64,000 bases of DNA from Paenibacillus aquistagni (GTDB lineage Bacteria; Bacillota; Bacilli; Paenibacillales; Paenibacillaceae), in contig NZ_FXAZ01000007.1 in assembly GCF_900177815.1 (NCBI RefSeq), forward strand, positions 1-64,000. The letters run 5' to 3'. The notes under the pieces are model-generated. The model saw only the letters and a program-made list of their open reading frames with translations. It made no database searches and was not told the DNA's origin. A program made the position numbers and the translations under genes. Shown here piece after piece: positions 9,531-19,925 of the stretch (its first letter is position 1; the number at the start of each line of letters is the position of its first letter).

Positions 9531-9965
9531 ATGTAACCCTCCCCTTGTTACGTAGTTATCTTCTGGTTAGCTCACCTCCAATGTATAAGATGGAATCAGG
9601 ACGATCAAATTAGCAAAAACCTTGTTATATCAACGTTTTTAAACTCTTATGTCGAGTGATGTGCACACCAAGCAGCACAGCACCAGCTGCGATATGTATT
9701 CAATCTAGTCCAATGAGACTCACCAACATGCGCACAAAAATAAGCATTCAAGCTGTATGAGGAGCGATAAACCTGCTTTTTACTCCAGATCAAGCCGTTA
9801 AGATGTCCATTTCACCGCCCCTCATTATTAGATGAACGCAAGAAAAACTTCGTGCAATGCCTCTTCCAATCTGTAAACCAATCTCGAAAGTAAAATAATG
9901 CCCTGCCGACAACATTATCCGTTGTCAACAAGGCAAATGCATTGTTCATCCAATATGAACGGGCT
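9531..9965. other. Intergenic stretch, 435 bp, no gene seen
   Basis: Holds the 5' region of the DUF5692 gene. An imperfect hairpin at about 9900-9934 (GCC..GACAAC pairing with GTTGTC..GGC) probably ends the FAD oxidoreductase transcript on the minus strand. No convincing reading frame on either strand. Confidence 0.5.
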
Positions 9966-11258
9966 TCATGAATAGAATCTATCAACTACATGCTTCGCGT
10001 ATATAATGCAATTCTCAAGCGTAGGGAAGTTCATAATCTCTCCAGCATAATAAATACCGTCCCTTCCCTGCATCTGATCAAGCCGTTCATAGAACCCGTT
10101 GCGCAGCGCGGAAGCATTCACATGAGGGCAGTGTTCCCAGCGTTTCATCATATAGAATTGAATGCGGGTTCCTCCTAGCTTGCGCAGCTGATTCTCAACA
10201 TGCTCTCTCATCTCGAAGTCGCTCATCTCTTCATTTTCCACCACATATACCGTGACGAGATCCGTATCCCCCCTATCTGCCCAGCGATAGTACCAAGCCA
10301 TCATATGGCCTTTGCGCTCCGCACTCATATTGCCTGGAATGTAGCCAGAGAGCGCAGGAATTCCCTCCACTCTGTAAGCATATACTCGAAACCGTTCATA
10401 GATAATCTGCTCCAGCAGCTGCTTATCCTCAAGCGGCAAAGGCATAATCTGATGAAGAAGGCGCATTGAACCTGTATAAATAACACGATCAAAATAAAAC
10501 ACACCTTGACTGGTCTCCACGCGCACCTTGCCGCCCGCTTCCTGCTCTATCCGATATACCTCGCAAGTAAGCCGAAGATCTTCAACCTGATCCGCCATTC
10601 GCTTAATCAGCTCATGTGCCCCTTTGGGCCAAGTAATCATGTGAGTGATCTCAATAAAGGATAATAAATTATCATAACTCAAAAATTTTAATACATATGC
10701 GGCAGGCACATCATCAACACAACCAAATCCAAACGTACTGAAATAATGCATAAACACCTGCTTCATAATCACGAACTCATGCTGATCACACCATGCAGAG
10801 AATGGCTGGCACAGCTCTTCAGAGAGATGAAGAAAGCCCGGTTCCTTCAGACACTCATATCGGCTGAGCAGCTGCGGCAGACGTTTGAATTCCTGTGCGA
10901 ATCTTTCTGCCTGCTGGATGGGAATCTGAGATGTCCTGTTCCCTTCCATACTGAAGAACCCTCGTTCCAACAGCGGGCCTGCATCCGTAAGGCCAAATCG
11001 CTTCATCAGCTCCATCGTATTCTTGTAAGAAGGCAAGCCCATTAACGTTCCCATCTCATACGTTTTGCCTTTATATTCAATCGTGTGGCACTTGCCGCCT
11101 ACCCGATCTTCTTTTTCGAGAATTGTAATATTTTTATATCCCTTGCTGCTAAGCTCATGCGCAACAGCCACACCAGATATTCCTGCGCCGATAATCCCAA
11201 TCTTGTGCCTACCCATATCCTGAATACCAATCGCCTGTTCCGCGTTCACGAATGACAT
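9966..11258 (-). CDS. FAD-dependent amine-oxidase-like oxidoreductase
   Basis: 430 residues with a Rossmann dinucleotide-binding motif GIIGAGISGVAVAHEL (21-36) and the second FAD motif EKEDRVGGKCHT (about 50-61), as in the flavin amine oxidase/protoporphyrinogen oxidase superfamily. Substrate unknown. The ribosome site AAGGAGAT lies inside the last codons of the upstream gene and the intergenic gap is 6 bp, so translation of the two is coupled. That partner is a transposase-derived protein, an unusual pairing for a flavoenzyme. No signal peptide or membrane anchor is visible. Confidence 0.85.
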   Translation of the reverse strand: MSFVNAEQAIGIQDMGRHKIGIIGAGISGVAVAHELSSKGYKNITILEKEDRVGGKCHTIEYKGKTYEMGTLMGLPSYKNTMELMKRFGLTDAGPLLERGFFSMEGNRTSQIPIQQAERFAQEFKRLPQLLSRYECLKEPGFLHLSEELCQPFSAWCDQHEFVIMKQVFMHYFSTFGFGCVDDVPAAYVLKFLSYDNLLSFIEITHMITWPKGAHELIKRMADQVEDLRLTCEVYRIEQEAGGKVRVETSQGVFYFDRVIYTGSMRLLHQIMPLPLEDKQLLEQIIYERFRVYAYRVEGIPALSGYIPGNMSAERKGHMMAWYYRWADRGDTDLVTVYVVENEEMSDFEMREHVENQLRKLGGTRIQFYMMKRWEHCPHVNASALRNGFYERLDQMQGRDGIYYAGEIMNFPTLENCIIYAKHVVDRFYS

Positions 11259-11264
11259 GGTTCC

Positions 11265-12380
11265 TTATCTCCTTGTAAATAGCCACAGCGGCATGTCCTC
11301 TTGTTGACCGGTATAGGCAAGCACAACATCCGCTGGTACTTTTCCTTGGTGAGGTCCGTCTGAAATAACCCGATTAAAATTGTAATGCCGCATGTATTGA
11401 ACTAACCGCGTCTCCAGCATTTCAAAGGATTCGATCGAATCATCCGTCCATGCCTTCTCATAGAACTCCTCGGTCAATCCAACCAAAAAAGCATGCAGCG
11501 GCTCGAATACTTCTTTCGTTCCTGCTGTATAGGTAACCTGTTGAATGCCGTTCTGATGTAAAAAGTCACTGTACATATGACTTCCCCGTTCCCAGTTGGT
11601 TGTGAATTCCCGACTCTGGTTCGTAACGAGAACTTCGATCTTGAAGTTGAACGTCTTCATGAGCGGAATAATCTTAAACTGCATGAAGTCCATAATGTGA
11701 ATGGCAGCCTTACGGCTGTACAGCTTCACAATCCCTAATCTGGAATACACATCATAGATTGCATACTGATACACCCTGCCGATCTTCGGAAACGTTCCCA
11801 AATACGTAATGCTCTGCTGACATACATACCCGGGATGACCATATTTCAGGTCATTTAGTTTCTTTAAATTCTTTAGATTTTTTAGATTCTTTGAATTCCT
11901 CATGTGTTTCTCGTTCTGCATCCGATCAAGCTTGCCATCCAAGGAAAGCGCTTCCCGCTTCTGGCTGAAAACATTGCGCTTATCGTCTCCAGAGAACCGC
12001 CGCTTCATCCGACATTTCTCAGCATAAGACTCGCGCTGCTCCCGCCTGCTTAACCCATTGCGCCTTAGTACATTGTAGATACCCGACTCCCCTACCTGTA
12101 TGCCTTCATCCTGCAGTTGGAAGAAGATTCGCTTCGGCCCGTCCTCCGGAAACTGTCTCACATAATTTAGAATCTCCCTCTCTGTTCGCTTATCTACTTG
12201 ATTCGGCATGTTCGGCTTGGAGCGTTCCTTCTCCGCAAGCCCTTCCATCCCTTGGCTCTTGTACGCCCTATACCACTTGTAATAGATCGATCGCGAGATA
12301 TTATGCTCTTTGCACGTCTGCGCCACATTTTTACTCGTAATTCCCTGCATAATAATCTGATACTTTTGCTTCTCATGCAA
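11265..12380 (-). CDS. Transposase-derived (DDE integrase fold) protein with degenerate catalytic triad
   Basis: 371 residues with transposase architecture: helix-turn-helix (about 10-45, ISRSIYYKWYRAYKSQGMEG), second HTH (about 65-115), a linker with a low-complexity NLKNLKNLKKLNDLK repeat (about 165-179) and an rve-like core from 183 (GRVYQYAIYDVYSRL). In related active enzymes the core reads Q-I-D-T, T-D-N-G and V-E-R-F-H; here the first Asp aligns with Ser190, the second with Asn254 (VTNQSREFT), and only Glu293 remains. The frame is intact, there are no visible inverted repeats at the gene ends, and it is coupled to the flavoenzyme gene. I infer a domesticated DNA-binding protein, not a mobile element. 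Confidence 0.75.
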   Translation of the reverse strand: MHEKQKYQIIMQGITSKNVAQTCKEHNISRSIYYKWYRAYKSQGMEGLAEKERSKPNMPNQVDKRTEREILNYVRQFPEDGPKRIFFQLQDEGIQVGESGIYNVLRRNGLSRREQRESYAEKCRMKRRFSGDDKRNVFSQKREALSLDGKLDRMQNEKHMRNSKNLKNLKNLKKLNDLKYGHPGYVCQQSITYLGTFPKIGRVYQYAIYDVYSRLGIVKLYSRKAAIHIMDFMQFKIIPLMKTFNFKIEVLVTNQSREFTTNWERGSHMYSDFLHQNGIQQVTYTAGTKEVFEPLHAFLVGLTEEFYEKAWTDDSIESFEMLETRLVQYMRHYNFNRVISDGPHQGKVPADVVLAYTGQQEDMPLWLFTRR

Positions 12381-12552
12381 CGTGTTCCACCCCTAGAACA
12401 TGTTTTGATTGAAGTTACAGGTATTATATCGCAAGGCGTACAGCCAGAGCATAATGCATAAATCACAATACAAGCACTTTTCATTTCTGATGAAACCAAA
12501 ATGCTGAAAAGAGGGTAATACTTAAGTAAAGACTGTTCGAGGAGGATTACCG

Positions 12553-12876
12553 ATGAACACACGCAATATTCTTGCTTCATTAAGCTATTTCAGCATCTTT
12601 TTTGCACCGATTTTGATTCCGCTTGTACTCTGGATTATCACCAATGATCGCTATGTCGCCCGCCATGCCAAGAGCGCACTGCTGTCTCATATCGTGCCAA
12701 CGGTATTTTTAGTTCTGGCAATCATCTTTTTCATGTCAGGTGTGTTTTTCATTCAAAATGTATTTGTTGGCATTGCCTTGTTTGTCATATTCGGATTGCT
12801 AAGCCTGATCTTGTTCATCTGGAACATTATTATGGGAATTAAGGTGCTGCAGGAGAATACGAGCAGCGCATGGTAG
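12553..12876 (+). CDS. DUF4870-like small membrane protein
   Basis: 107 residues with three hydrophobic segments. The N-terminal ILASLSYFSIFFAPILIPLVLW and the following YVARHAKSALLSH are characteristic of DUF4870 proteins, whose function is unknown. GGAGGATTACCG supports the ATG. Divergent from the transposase-derived gene; the 172-bp gap must hold both promoters. Monocistronic, closed by a strong hairpin. Confidence 0.8.
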   Translation: MNTRNILASLSYFSIFFAPILIPLVLWIITNDRYVARHAKSALLSHIVPTVFLVLAIIFFMSGVFFIQNVFVGIALFVIFGLLSLILFIWNIIMGIKVLQENTSSAW

Positions 12877-12900
12877 GCAATAGGGTTTGAAAGAGAAACT

Positions 12901-12952
12901 AAAAAGGACGTTGACCATACTCACATGGAGAGCGGGGTCTTCGTCCTTTTTT
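12901..12952. terminator. Bidirectional terminator
   Basis: AAAAAGGACG at 12901-12910 pairs with CGTCCTTTTTT at 12942-12952; T-tracts follow on both strands. It serves the DUF4870 gene on plus and the small gene at 12965 on minus. Confidence 0.8.
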
Positions 12953-12964
12953 AAGCCAATATGA

Positions 12965-13093
12965 TTAACGCCGGCCGCTTTCCCATGGATTTTTTTCCCC
13001 TGGGTGCTTCAGGTTTTTAGTTACAACCGCTTCGGCATGCTTCTGCTGATGCGCATACTTATTTCCTTTGTTCTGCTTGAATTTTTCTGTCAT
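12965..13093 (-). CDS. Small basic hypothetical protein, 42 residues
   Basis: Begins MTEKFKQNKGNKYAHQQKHA and ends KNPWESGRR: very hydrophilic, rich in Lys, His, Gln and Asn, with no membrane segment. AAGGAGACGGTATAC gives a strong ribosome site for the ATG and a terminator follows the stop within 15 bp, so this is a genuine short gene. Its composition recalls minor small acid-soluble spore proteins, but I do not recognise a named family. Confidence 0.6.
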   Translation of the reverse strand: MTEKFKQNKGNKYAHQQKHAEAVVTKNLKHPGEKNPWESGRR

Positions 13094-13170
13094 GTATACC
13101 GTCTCCTTGTGTAGATATAATCATTGCTATGCCTTCCTATCTGATCCTTCATTCCTTTATGAACGCGCGA

Positions 13171-13521
13171 TTATTCACCAAGCTGCTTATCTAAGGCATT
13201 GCACACCTCGGCACAGCCCAGCAAATTATCCAGAAAGTACGCCTTTGCCTGCCATTCTGCACCAAAATCGATGCCTGCCATCTCTTCTCCAAAAGAAGCA
13301 GATAAGACCTGCCCCATATTGTTGTCATAAGCACCGCTATCCTGATTGGAGGTCTGATAGGTCCTTGTCTCAACAATCTCGTAGCCACCGTTAGGCACCT
13401 TCGCCACATATACGGTAAAGCTTCCCATATTGGAGTCGAATGGGATGACTTCCACTTCAGCACAGGCTCTTCCGTTAATCTGTTCCACGCCTCGTACATG
13501 GGCGGCTTGAATCTCCAGCAT
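13171..13521 (-). CDS. Hypothetical protein, 116 residues
   Basis: An acidic soluble protein with no recognised domain (opening MLEIQAAHVRGVEQINGR, closing CAEVCNALDKQLGE). Sequence pattern suggests an alpha/beta fold with alternating strands around residues 8-45. Its ATG overlaps the TAA of the upstream gene by one base (TAATG), a sign of translational coupling, so the two probably work together. No function proposed. Confidence 0.65.
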   Translation of the reverse strand: MLEIQAAHVRGVEQINGRACAEVEVIPFDSNMGSFTVYVAKVPNGGYEIVETRTYQTSNQDSGAYDNNMGQVLSASFGEEMAGIDFGAEWQAKAYFLDNLLGCAEVCNALDKQLGE

Positions 13522-13844
13522 TAGGCTTCCTCCATCCTGCTTATCCCTTCATCCATTGCTGCGATCACCTGTCTTGTTCCCGCTGTTCCACAGCGGTAGA
13601 TCGACTGATACAGTTCATCCAGCCTTGCTTGATAAGGGGCGTTTATTTCATCTAATGGTTTAAAATGAAGTAGGGCAAATTCCTCGAACAATGCATCATC
13701 GTCCGCATCTGCAAGTTGACCAAGCTGCCGATACAGCGTCTGAAGTTCTTCATCATTGACCATCACTTCAAGAGATGCAGCTTGATCTGGAGCCGAAAGT
13801 ATCGTACGATCAGCAATAGATACATACATCCTCTGCTTCTTCAT
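13521..13844 (-). CDS. Hypothetical protein, 107 residues
   Basis: Acidic, largely helical protein (DEELQTLYRQLGQLADADDD, later YQARLDELYQSIYRCG). I use the ATG of MKKQRMYVS because AAGGAGGGAGACG sits just upstream; an open extension of 26 codons has no such signal. First gene of a two-gene operon with the 116-residue protein, overlapping it by one base. No family recognised. Confidence 0.65.
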   Translation of the reverse strand: MKKQRMYVSIADRTILSAPDQAASLEVMVNDEELQTLYRQLGQLADADDDALFEEFALLHFKPLDEINAPYQARLDELYQSIYRCGTAGTRQVIAAMDEGISRMEEA

Positions 13845-14000
13845 CGTCTCCCTCCTTACACCTATAGCGTATCCAATTGGTAAGAATAAATGTAATGATT
13901 CTCTCCATTGTTCCCTGCTCATGAGCGTGATTAAATGGAAGTACGCCGGCTAATCCATGTGAAAGGAGCTGATTGAAGTGATTCAATTTTATAACGAGGT

Positions 14001-14063
14001 GATTTCCGCGTAAGCGGAAATCCTGCAGTGGGGAGAGAGTTGAGACACCTCTCTCCCCTTTTT
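14001..14063 (+). ncRNA. Candidate small structured RNA or attenuator
   Basis: Two hairpins stand back to back in a 500-bp gap without genes: a 9-bp perfect stem closed by a GTAA tetraloop (14001-14022) and a 10-bp GGGGAGAGAG/CTCTCTCCCC stem (14030-14058) followed by five Ts. That is the shape of the 3' end of a small RNA on the plus strand. The 5' end is not visible; a start in 13850-13990 is possible. I cannot match it to a named RNA family. Confidence 0.4.
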
Positions 14064-14352
14064 GATCATATAAGAAGAAGTGGCTTGCTTGAATGCGCAA
14101 TCATCTTGCTTGCGATAACGCCCCTCTTATACCGGATTAGCCATCCTAGATGGTGCTTCAATAAAATGATTCTTATCTAACATGGAATCAGGCAAGAAAC
14201 ATTGCCCCTAAGAATAACCTATACCAGCAGCTTCGGTCAGCTTGTTGACGAGCTTGCTGATGTTCATATAATTTACAGCATTGTCTGTTTTGTCATTTCG
14301 TTGTAGCATAAAGAGGAAACACATACACATTTTACAGAAAGGAGGCTGTCAC

Positions 14353-14463
14353 ATGTTGAACATGGACACTAATCGTATTCGTAACTCGTTTATTCGGAAT
14401 ATGCGCGAAATCAAGGAGGGCCTCTATGGGTTATATAAATGGAAAGGATGTACTTCCGGCTAG
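14353..14463 (+). CDS. Short upstream reading frame, 36 residues, overlapping the next gene
   Basis: ATG with AAAGGAGG at ideal distance opens a basic peptide (MLNMDTNRIRNSFIRN and on to KGCTSG). Its last 38 bp overlap the start of the CD3324-type gene in another frame, and the second gene's own AAGGAGGG lies inside it. It may be a leader peptide whose translation controls the downstream gene, or a small protein in its own right. Confidence 0.45.
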   Translation: MLNMDTNRIRNSFIRNMREIKEGLYGLYKWKGCTSG

Positions 14464-14713
14464 CCTGCTTCAGGAGATTCAAAAATACGTTCAAAGTGAA
14501 CTGATCTATATTCCTCGCGAGGACGACAGCGTGCGTGCAGGATGGGGCGATCTGAACGGAACAAGACAGAGCCTCGAACGACGCAATCGCGAGATCTACG
14601 AACGCTATGCCAAAGGAACATCTATTGATGAGTTGGCCAATCACTATCATCTGTCTCGAGACAGCATCTATAAGATCGTGTACAAAACAAGGAAAGTGCT
14701 TCAACCTTCATGA
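14426..14713 (+). CDS. CD3324-family DNA-binding protein
   Basis: 95 residues. The opening MGYINGKDVLPASLLQEIQKYV, then LIYIPREDD, is the hallmark of the CD3324 family; the C-terminal half is a helix-turn-helix (TSIDELANHYHLSRDSIYKI) like Mor/RNA polymerase sigma-4-type modules. Presumed to be a small transcription regulator; its targets are unknown. AAGGAGGGCCTCT precedes the ATG, and a strong terminator follows. Confidence 0.8.
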   Translation: MGYINGKDVLPASLLQEIQKYVQSELIYIPREDDSVRAGWGDLNGTRQSLERRNREIYERYAKGTSIDELANHYHLSRDSIYKIVYKTRKVLQPS

Positions 14714-14760
14714 GGCATGTACGCGATTTGAGACGATTATATAATAAGTACAAGAAACGA

Positions 14761-14796
14761 TGCCCGCAAGTGAACGGATAACTTGCGGGCATTTTT
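14761..14796 (+). terminator. Terminator after the CD3324-type gene
   Basis: Perfect 11-bp stem TGCCCGCAAGT / ACTTGCGGGCA with a run of five Ts. Confidence 0.9.
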
Positions 14797-14952
14797 GCAT
14801 TCAACAAGCTGTCCTTACCTATGTCTTTTTTTGGTTGATTTCTAGGTGGACATACATTTTATACGCCCTCGTGCATACCCATGTTATTATCTCGTTTTAC
14901 CCCCGCGCATCAACCTTCGGGGATACCGGAGCGAAAGAGGGATGAAACCTAC

Positions 14953-16800
14953 ATGTGTGGAATAACTGGTTGGATTGATTATCATCAGGATCTTCGTGAC
15001 AGCTCCTCCATTATAGAACAGATGACAGCTACACTCACCGCTCGCGGACCTGATGCCAAGGGAACCTGGATCTCGGGCTCTTGTGCGCTTGGCCATCGCA
15101 GGCTGTCCGTCATCGATCCCGAGAACGGCGCGCAGCCAATGATTAAGCAGCATGAGAGCGGCACCTATGCGCTTGTCTACAATGGAGAGCTGTATAATGC
15201 CCCTGAGCTTAGGCAAGAGCTTATCTCGAGAGGACATACCTTCAAGACCACCTGTGATACGGAAGTCCTGCTTGTCTCCTTTATAGAATGGAGAGAAAGC
15301 TGTGTGGAGCGCTTCAATGGCATTTTTGCCTTTGCCATATGGGTGGAAGCGGAACATAAGCTCTATATGGGACGTGATCGCTTAGGCGTAAAGCCGCTCT
15401 TCTACCAAGCGGATGAAGGAGTCTTCTTGTTTGGCTCCGAGCCTAAAGCGATTCTGAAGCACCCTGACGTCGAGCCTGAGATAGGCGCAGAGGGCTTGGC
15501 CGAGATCTTTCTGGTCGGGCCTGCGCGGACGCCAGGCCACGGCGTGTATAAGCAAATGAAGGAACTTCGACCGGGTCACCTCTTGACATTTGATCAGAGT
15601 GGTCTCTGCATTACCTGCTACTGGAAGCTTCAGAGCGAGGAGCATGAGGAGAACGCGGATGAGACGGCCAAGACCGTTCGTGAGCTGCTCATTGACACCG
15701 TAGAGCGCCAGCTGATCTCTGACGTTCCGGTGTGCACGCTGCTCTCTGGAGGGCTCGATTCAAGCGCGCTGACTGCACTGACGGTGCGCCATTATAATAA
15801 GCGTGGTCTCGGTCAGGTGAATACGTATTCGGTCGATTACGTCGATAACGACAAGCACTTCAAAGCCCACAGCTTCCAGCCGAATGCCGATGCGCCTTGG
15901 ATTGAGCGGATGGTTGAAGAACTCGGCACGAATCATCACGCCATAACCTTTGATACGCCTGAGCTTGTTCAGTCCTTAAAGGATGCGGTTTTTGTGCGGG
16001 ATTTGCCCGGCATGACCGATATTGATGGTTCCTTATACTTATTTTGCCATGAAATTAAAAAAGGAGCGACGGTTGCCCTATCTGGAGAAGCGGCTGATGA
16101 AGTATTTGGAGGATACCCTTGGTTCCATCGGGAGGAGGCGCTTAATGCCAATACCTTCCCATGGGCGCTTGCCGTCCCCCTTCGCAAGAGCCTCTTGAGA
16201 CCAGAGCTTGCAGCAGCAATTCATGCGGACGAATATGTTGCAGATCGCTATCAGGAAGCCATAGCGGAGGTGCCCCATCTTCCTGGAGAAGATGCTCAGG
16301 CCAGAAAAATGAGGGTGATGTCTTACCTGAATATTACCCGATTCATGCCTACTCTGCTTGATCGCAAAGATCGCATGAGCATGGGTGCAGGGCTTGAGGT
16401 GCGGGTACCTTACACCGATCACCGGCTCGTTCAGTATGTATTTAACATTCCATGGGAGATCAAAACCTATGGCAATCGAGAAAAAGGGCTGCTGCGCAAA
16501 GCCTTGGAGGGGCTGCTGCCGCACGATGTGCTGTATCGGAAAAAGAGTCCTTATCCAAAGACGCATAACCCGAACTATCTGAATGCGGTTAGGGCGATGG
16601 CGTTGGAACGCTTGGATGATTCATCTTCACCGCTGCATCAATTTATTGATGCCGCTCGCATTCGCGAGATCGCCCAGTCCGAAGAAGCAAGCTCGAACCT
16701 GCCGTGGTTCGGCCAGCTCATGTCTGGCCCGCAGCTATTCGCTTATTTGCTTCAAATAGATTGGTGGCTTACCCATTACAAGGTAAAAGTCACGCTTTAA
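14953..16800 (+). CDS. asnB: Asparagine synthetase (glutamine-hydrolysing) AsnB
   Basis: Makes asparagine from aspartate, glutamine and ATP. The 615-residue protein has the class II glutaminase domain (about 1-210), whose catalytic Cys2 follows the initiator Met in MCGITGW, and the synthetase domain with the PP-loop LLSGGLDSSAL (about 262). I take the ATG of MCGI because the nucleophile must become N-terminal; an open frame of 24 codons upstream lacks this. GAGGG lies about 13 bases upstream. Monocistronic between two terminators. The size and the extended C-terminus match the B. subtilis AsnB/YisO group. Confidence 0.95.
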   Translation: MCGITGWIDYHQDLRDSSSIIEQMTATLTARGPDAKGTWISGSCALGHRRLSVIDPENGAQPMIKQHESGTYALVYNGELYNAPELRQELISRGHTFKTTCDTEVLLVSFIEWRESCVERFNGIFAFAIWVEAEHKLYMGRDRLGVKPLFYQADEGVFLFGSEPKAILKHPDVEPEIGAEGLAEIFLVGPARTPGHGVYKQMKELRPGHLLTFDQSGLCITCYWKLQSEEHEENADETAKTVRELLIDTVERQLISDVPVCTLLSGGLDSSALTALTVRHYNKRGLGQVNTYSVDYVDNDKHFKAHSFQPNADAPWIERMVEELGTNHHAITFDTPELVQSLKDAVFVRDLPGMTDIDGSLYLFCHEIKKGATVALSGEAADEVFGGYPWFHREEALNANTFPWALAVPLRKSLLRPELAAAIHADEYVADRYQEAIAEVPHLPGEDAQARKMRVMSYLNITRFMPTLLDRKDRMSMGAGLEVRVPYTDHRLVQYVFNIPWEIKTYGNREKGLLRKALEGLLPHDVLYRKKSPYPKTHNPNYLNAVRAMALERLDDSSSPLHQFIDAARIREIAQSEEASSNLPWFGQLMSGPQLFAYLLQIDWWLTHYKVKVTL

Positions 16801-16864
16801 GAATCAGCATGCATCAATTGCCGACCTGGACGGAGCTTCGCCTCCACTTCGCGTATGAACATAA

Positions 16865-16910
16865 AAGACGCCTCTGCTACGGGATACTATTTCCCTTAGA
16901 GAGGCGTCTT
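16865..16910. terminator. Bidirectional terminator between asnB and metY
   Basis: AAGACGCCTCT pairs with AGAGGCGTCTT (11 bp perfect) in the convergent gap. Confidence 0.85.
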
Positions 16911-16934
16911 CTTAATTGAACTAAAGGATGAGTA

Positions 16935-18251
<1,317 letters not shown>

Positions 18252-18279
18252 CTATGTGAATATCGTTTGTAGTTATAAA

Positions 18280-18318
18280 AAAGACACCTGTACAAAGATT
18301 GCCTTGCAAGGTGTCTTT
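18280..18318 (-). terminator. Terminator of gerM-rph-rdgB operon
   Basis: AAAGACACCT pairs with AGGTGTCTTT; the minus-strand product ends in six Ts. It lies 40 bp past the rdgB stop. Confidence 0.85.
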
Positions 18319-18358
18319 CTTATAACAATATCCAATTATTTCTTAAATGTCTAGTGGT

Positions 18359-19021
18359 TTACTCAGAAAATGCGGAAGAAGATAATCTGGCCTGCAATAC
18401 ATCCAGCGCACGCCCGCGATGACTAATCCGCTGCTTCTCCTCTGCGCTTAGCTGTGCCATCGTGCAATCATATGCCGGCACATAGAATAATGGATCATAG
18501 CCGAAGCCATTCTCCCCTCTAGGATGATCCGTAATAAACCCTTCCACTGTGCCCATTGCCTCATAAGCCTGCTTCGTCTTTGGATCGTACAGCACAAGGG
18601 AGCATACGAACTGAGCAGGGCTCAGCCAATGTTCTGAAATGCGCTCTGTCTGGCTCTGAGACGTGGTATCCCATGCCGGCAGCTTCTTCAGCTCCTGCAG
18701 CAGCTTCTCGTTGTTGGCCTGATCGTTGCCATGCTCACCGGCATAACGTGCGGAATAGACGCCAGGCGCCCCATTCAGCCGATCTACACATAGACCGGAA
18801 TCATCTGCCAGCACAGGCACTTGCAGGGCTTCTGCGACCGTCTTAGCCTTTTTCAGCGCATTATCCAAAAAGGTGTCTCCATCCTCTACAACGTCTGGAA
18901 TGTCTGGAAAGTCAGCCAGGCTCTTTACCTTTAAGCCGAGCGAGGAGAAGGCGAGTTGGAATTCACGCAGCTTGCCAGCATTGCGTGTTGCGACGAATAC
19001 CGTATCTCCGCTAATCGGCAT
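18359..19021 (-). CDS. rdgB: XTP/dITP diphosphatase (RdgB/HAM1)
   Basis: Removes non-canonical purine nucleotides (XTP, ITP, dITP) from the pool by hydrolysis to monophosphates. 220 residues, family-typical. Visible motifs: the substrate-binding opening FVATRNAGKLREF, catalytic LADDSGLCVDRLNGAPGVYS (about 67-86) and GENGFGYDPLFYVP (about 170). The ATG follows AAGGAGG and sits 2 bp after the rph stop. Gene order gerM-rph-rdgB matches Bacillus (gerM-rph-ysnA). Confidence 0.95.
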   Translation of the reverse strand: MPISGDTVFVATRNAGKLREFQLAFSSLGLKVKSLADFPDIPDVVEDGDTFLDNALKKAKTVAEALQVPVLADDSGLCVDRLNGAPGVYSARYAGEHGNDQANNEKLLQELKKLPAWDTTSQSQTERISEHWLSPAQFVCSLVLYDPKTKQAYEAMGTVEGFITDHPRGENGFGYDPLFYVPAYDCTMAQLSAEEKQRISHRGRALDVLQARLSSSAFSE

Positions 19022-19023
19022 GA

Positions 19024-19779
19024 TTAAGCCTCCTTGCTTACGCGTGCATCAATCTTGTTCGCAACCGCTCCAAGCGCGCTGCGCTGCAGCTCCACCAGCT
19101 GCTTCACGCCTTGCTCGCCAAGCGCAAGCAGTTGATTCAGCTCATCTCTTGTAAACGGTGATTCCTCGCCAGTGCCTTGAACTTCGACGAATTTGCCGCT
19201 GCCTGTCATAATGACATTCATGTCCACCTTAGCCTGTGAATCCTCTTCGTAGTTCAAATCACATACCGGCTCTTCTTGCACAACGCCGACACTCACCGCA
19301 GCGAGGAAGTCAGTGATCGGAAATACAGCGAGCTTGTGCTGCTCTGCAATCTTATGTATAGCCATCGTCATCGCCACAAAGGACCCCGTAATGGATGCTG
19401 TGCGCGTGCCGCCGTCCGCTTGAATGACATCGCAATCAAGGGTGATGGTTCGTTCGCCAAGTGCATGAAGATCCACCACTGAACGAAGGCTGCGTCCAAT
19501 AAGACGCTGAATCTCCATCGTGCGTCCAGTGAGCTTGCCTCTAGCCGCTTCACGCTGATTGCGTGTCTGCGTAGCGCGTGGAAGCATCGAATATTCTGCT
19601 GTAATCCAGCCCTTTCCTTGGCCTTTCATAAAAGGGGGCACTTTCTCATCTACTGTTGCGGTACAAATGACCTTCGTATCTCCAACTTCAATCGTGACCG
19701 AACCTTCTGCAAATTTGTTCGTATTTGTAATGATCGTAGTAGGCCGGATATCCTCCGCCTTGCGTCCGTTGCTTCTCAT
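19024..19779 (-). CDS. rph: Ribonuclease PH
   Basis: Phosphorolytic 3'-5' exoribonuclease that trims tRNA precursors. 251 residues in the RNase PH fold, with family motifs [13 protein letters not shown] at the N-terminus, [20 protein letters not shown] and the phosphate/active-site region [24 protein letters not shown] precedes the ATG. Middle gene of the gerM-rph-rdgB operon. Confidence 0.96.
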   Translation of the reverse strand: MRSNGRKAEDIRPTTIITNTNKFAEGSVTIEVGDTKVICTATVDEKVPPFMKGQGKGWITAEYSMLPRATQTRNQREAARGKLTGRTMEIQRLIGRSLRSVVDLHALGERTITLDCDVIQADGGTRTASITGSFVAMTMAIHKIAEQHKLAVFPITDFLAAVSVGVVQEEPVCDLNYEEDSQAKVDMNVIMTGSGKFVEVQGTGEESPFTRDELNQLLALGEQGVKQLVELQRSALGAVANKIDARVSKEA

Positions 19780-19925
19780 GGTTGTTCCTCCTAGATTTCC
19801 AATCCGCTTATAAAATGAACATCACCTATTCTACCAAAGTCAGAAGCGAAAAGCATCTTTCGTCGGAGAATAGGTGTGCCCTTCCTGCACATATTGCGCT
19901 TGTCAAATCAGCCTCATGTATGTTG

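Noticed and set aside
11265-12380. Intact insertion sequence
   Set aside because: No terminal inverted repeats or target duplication seen, catalytic residues replaced, and the gene is coupled to a metabolic gene.
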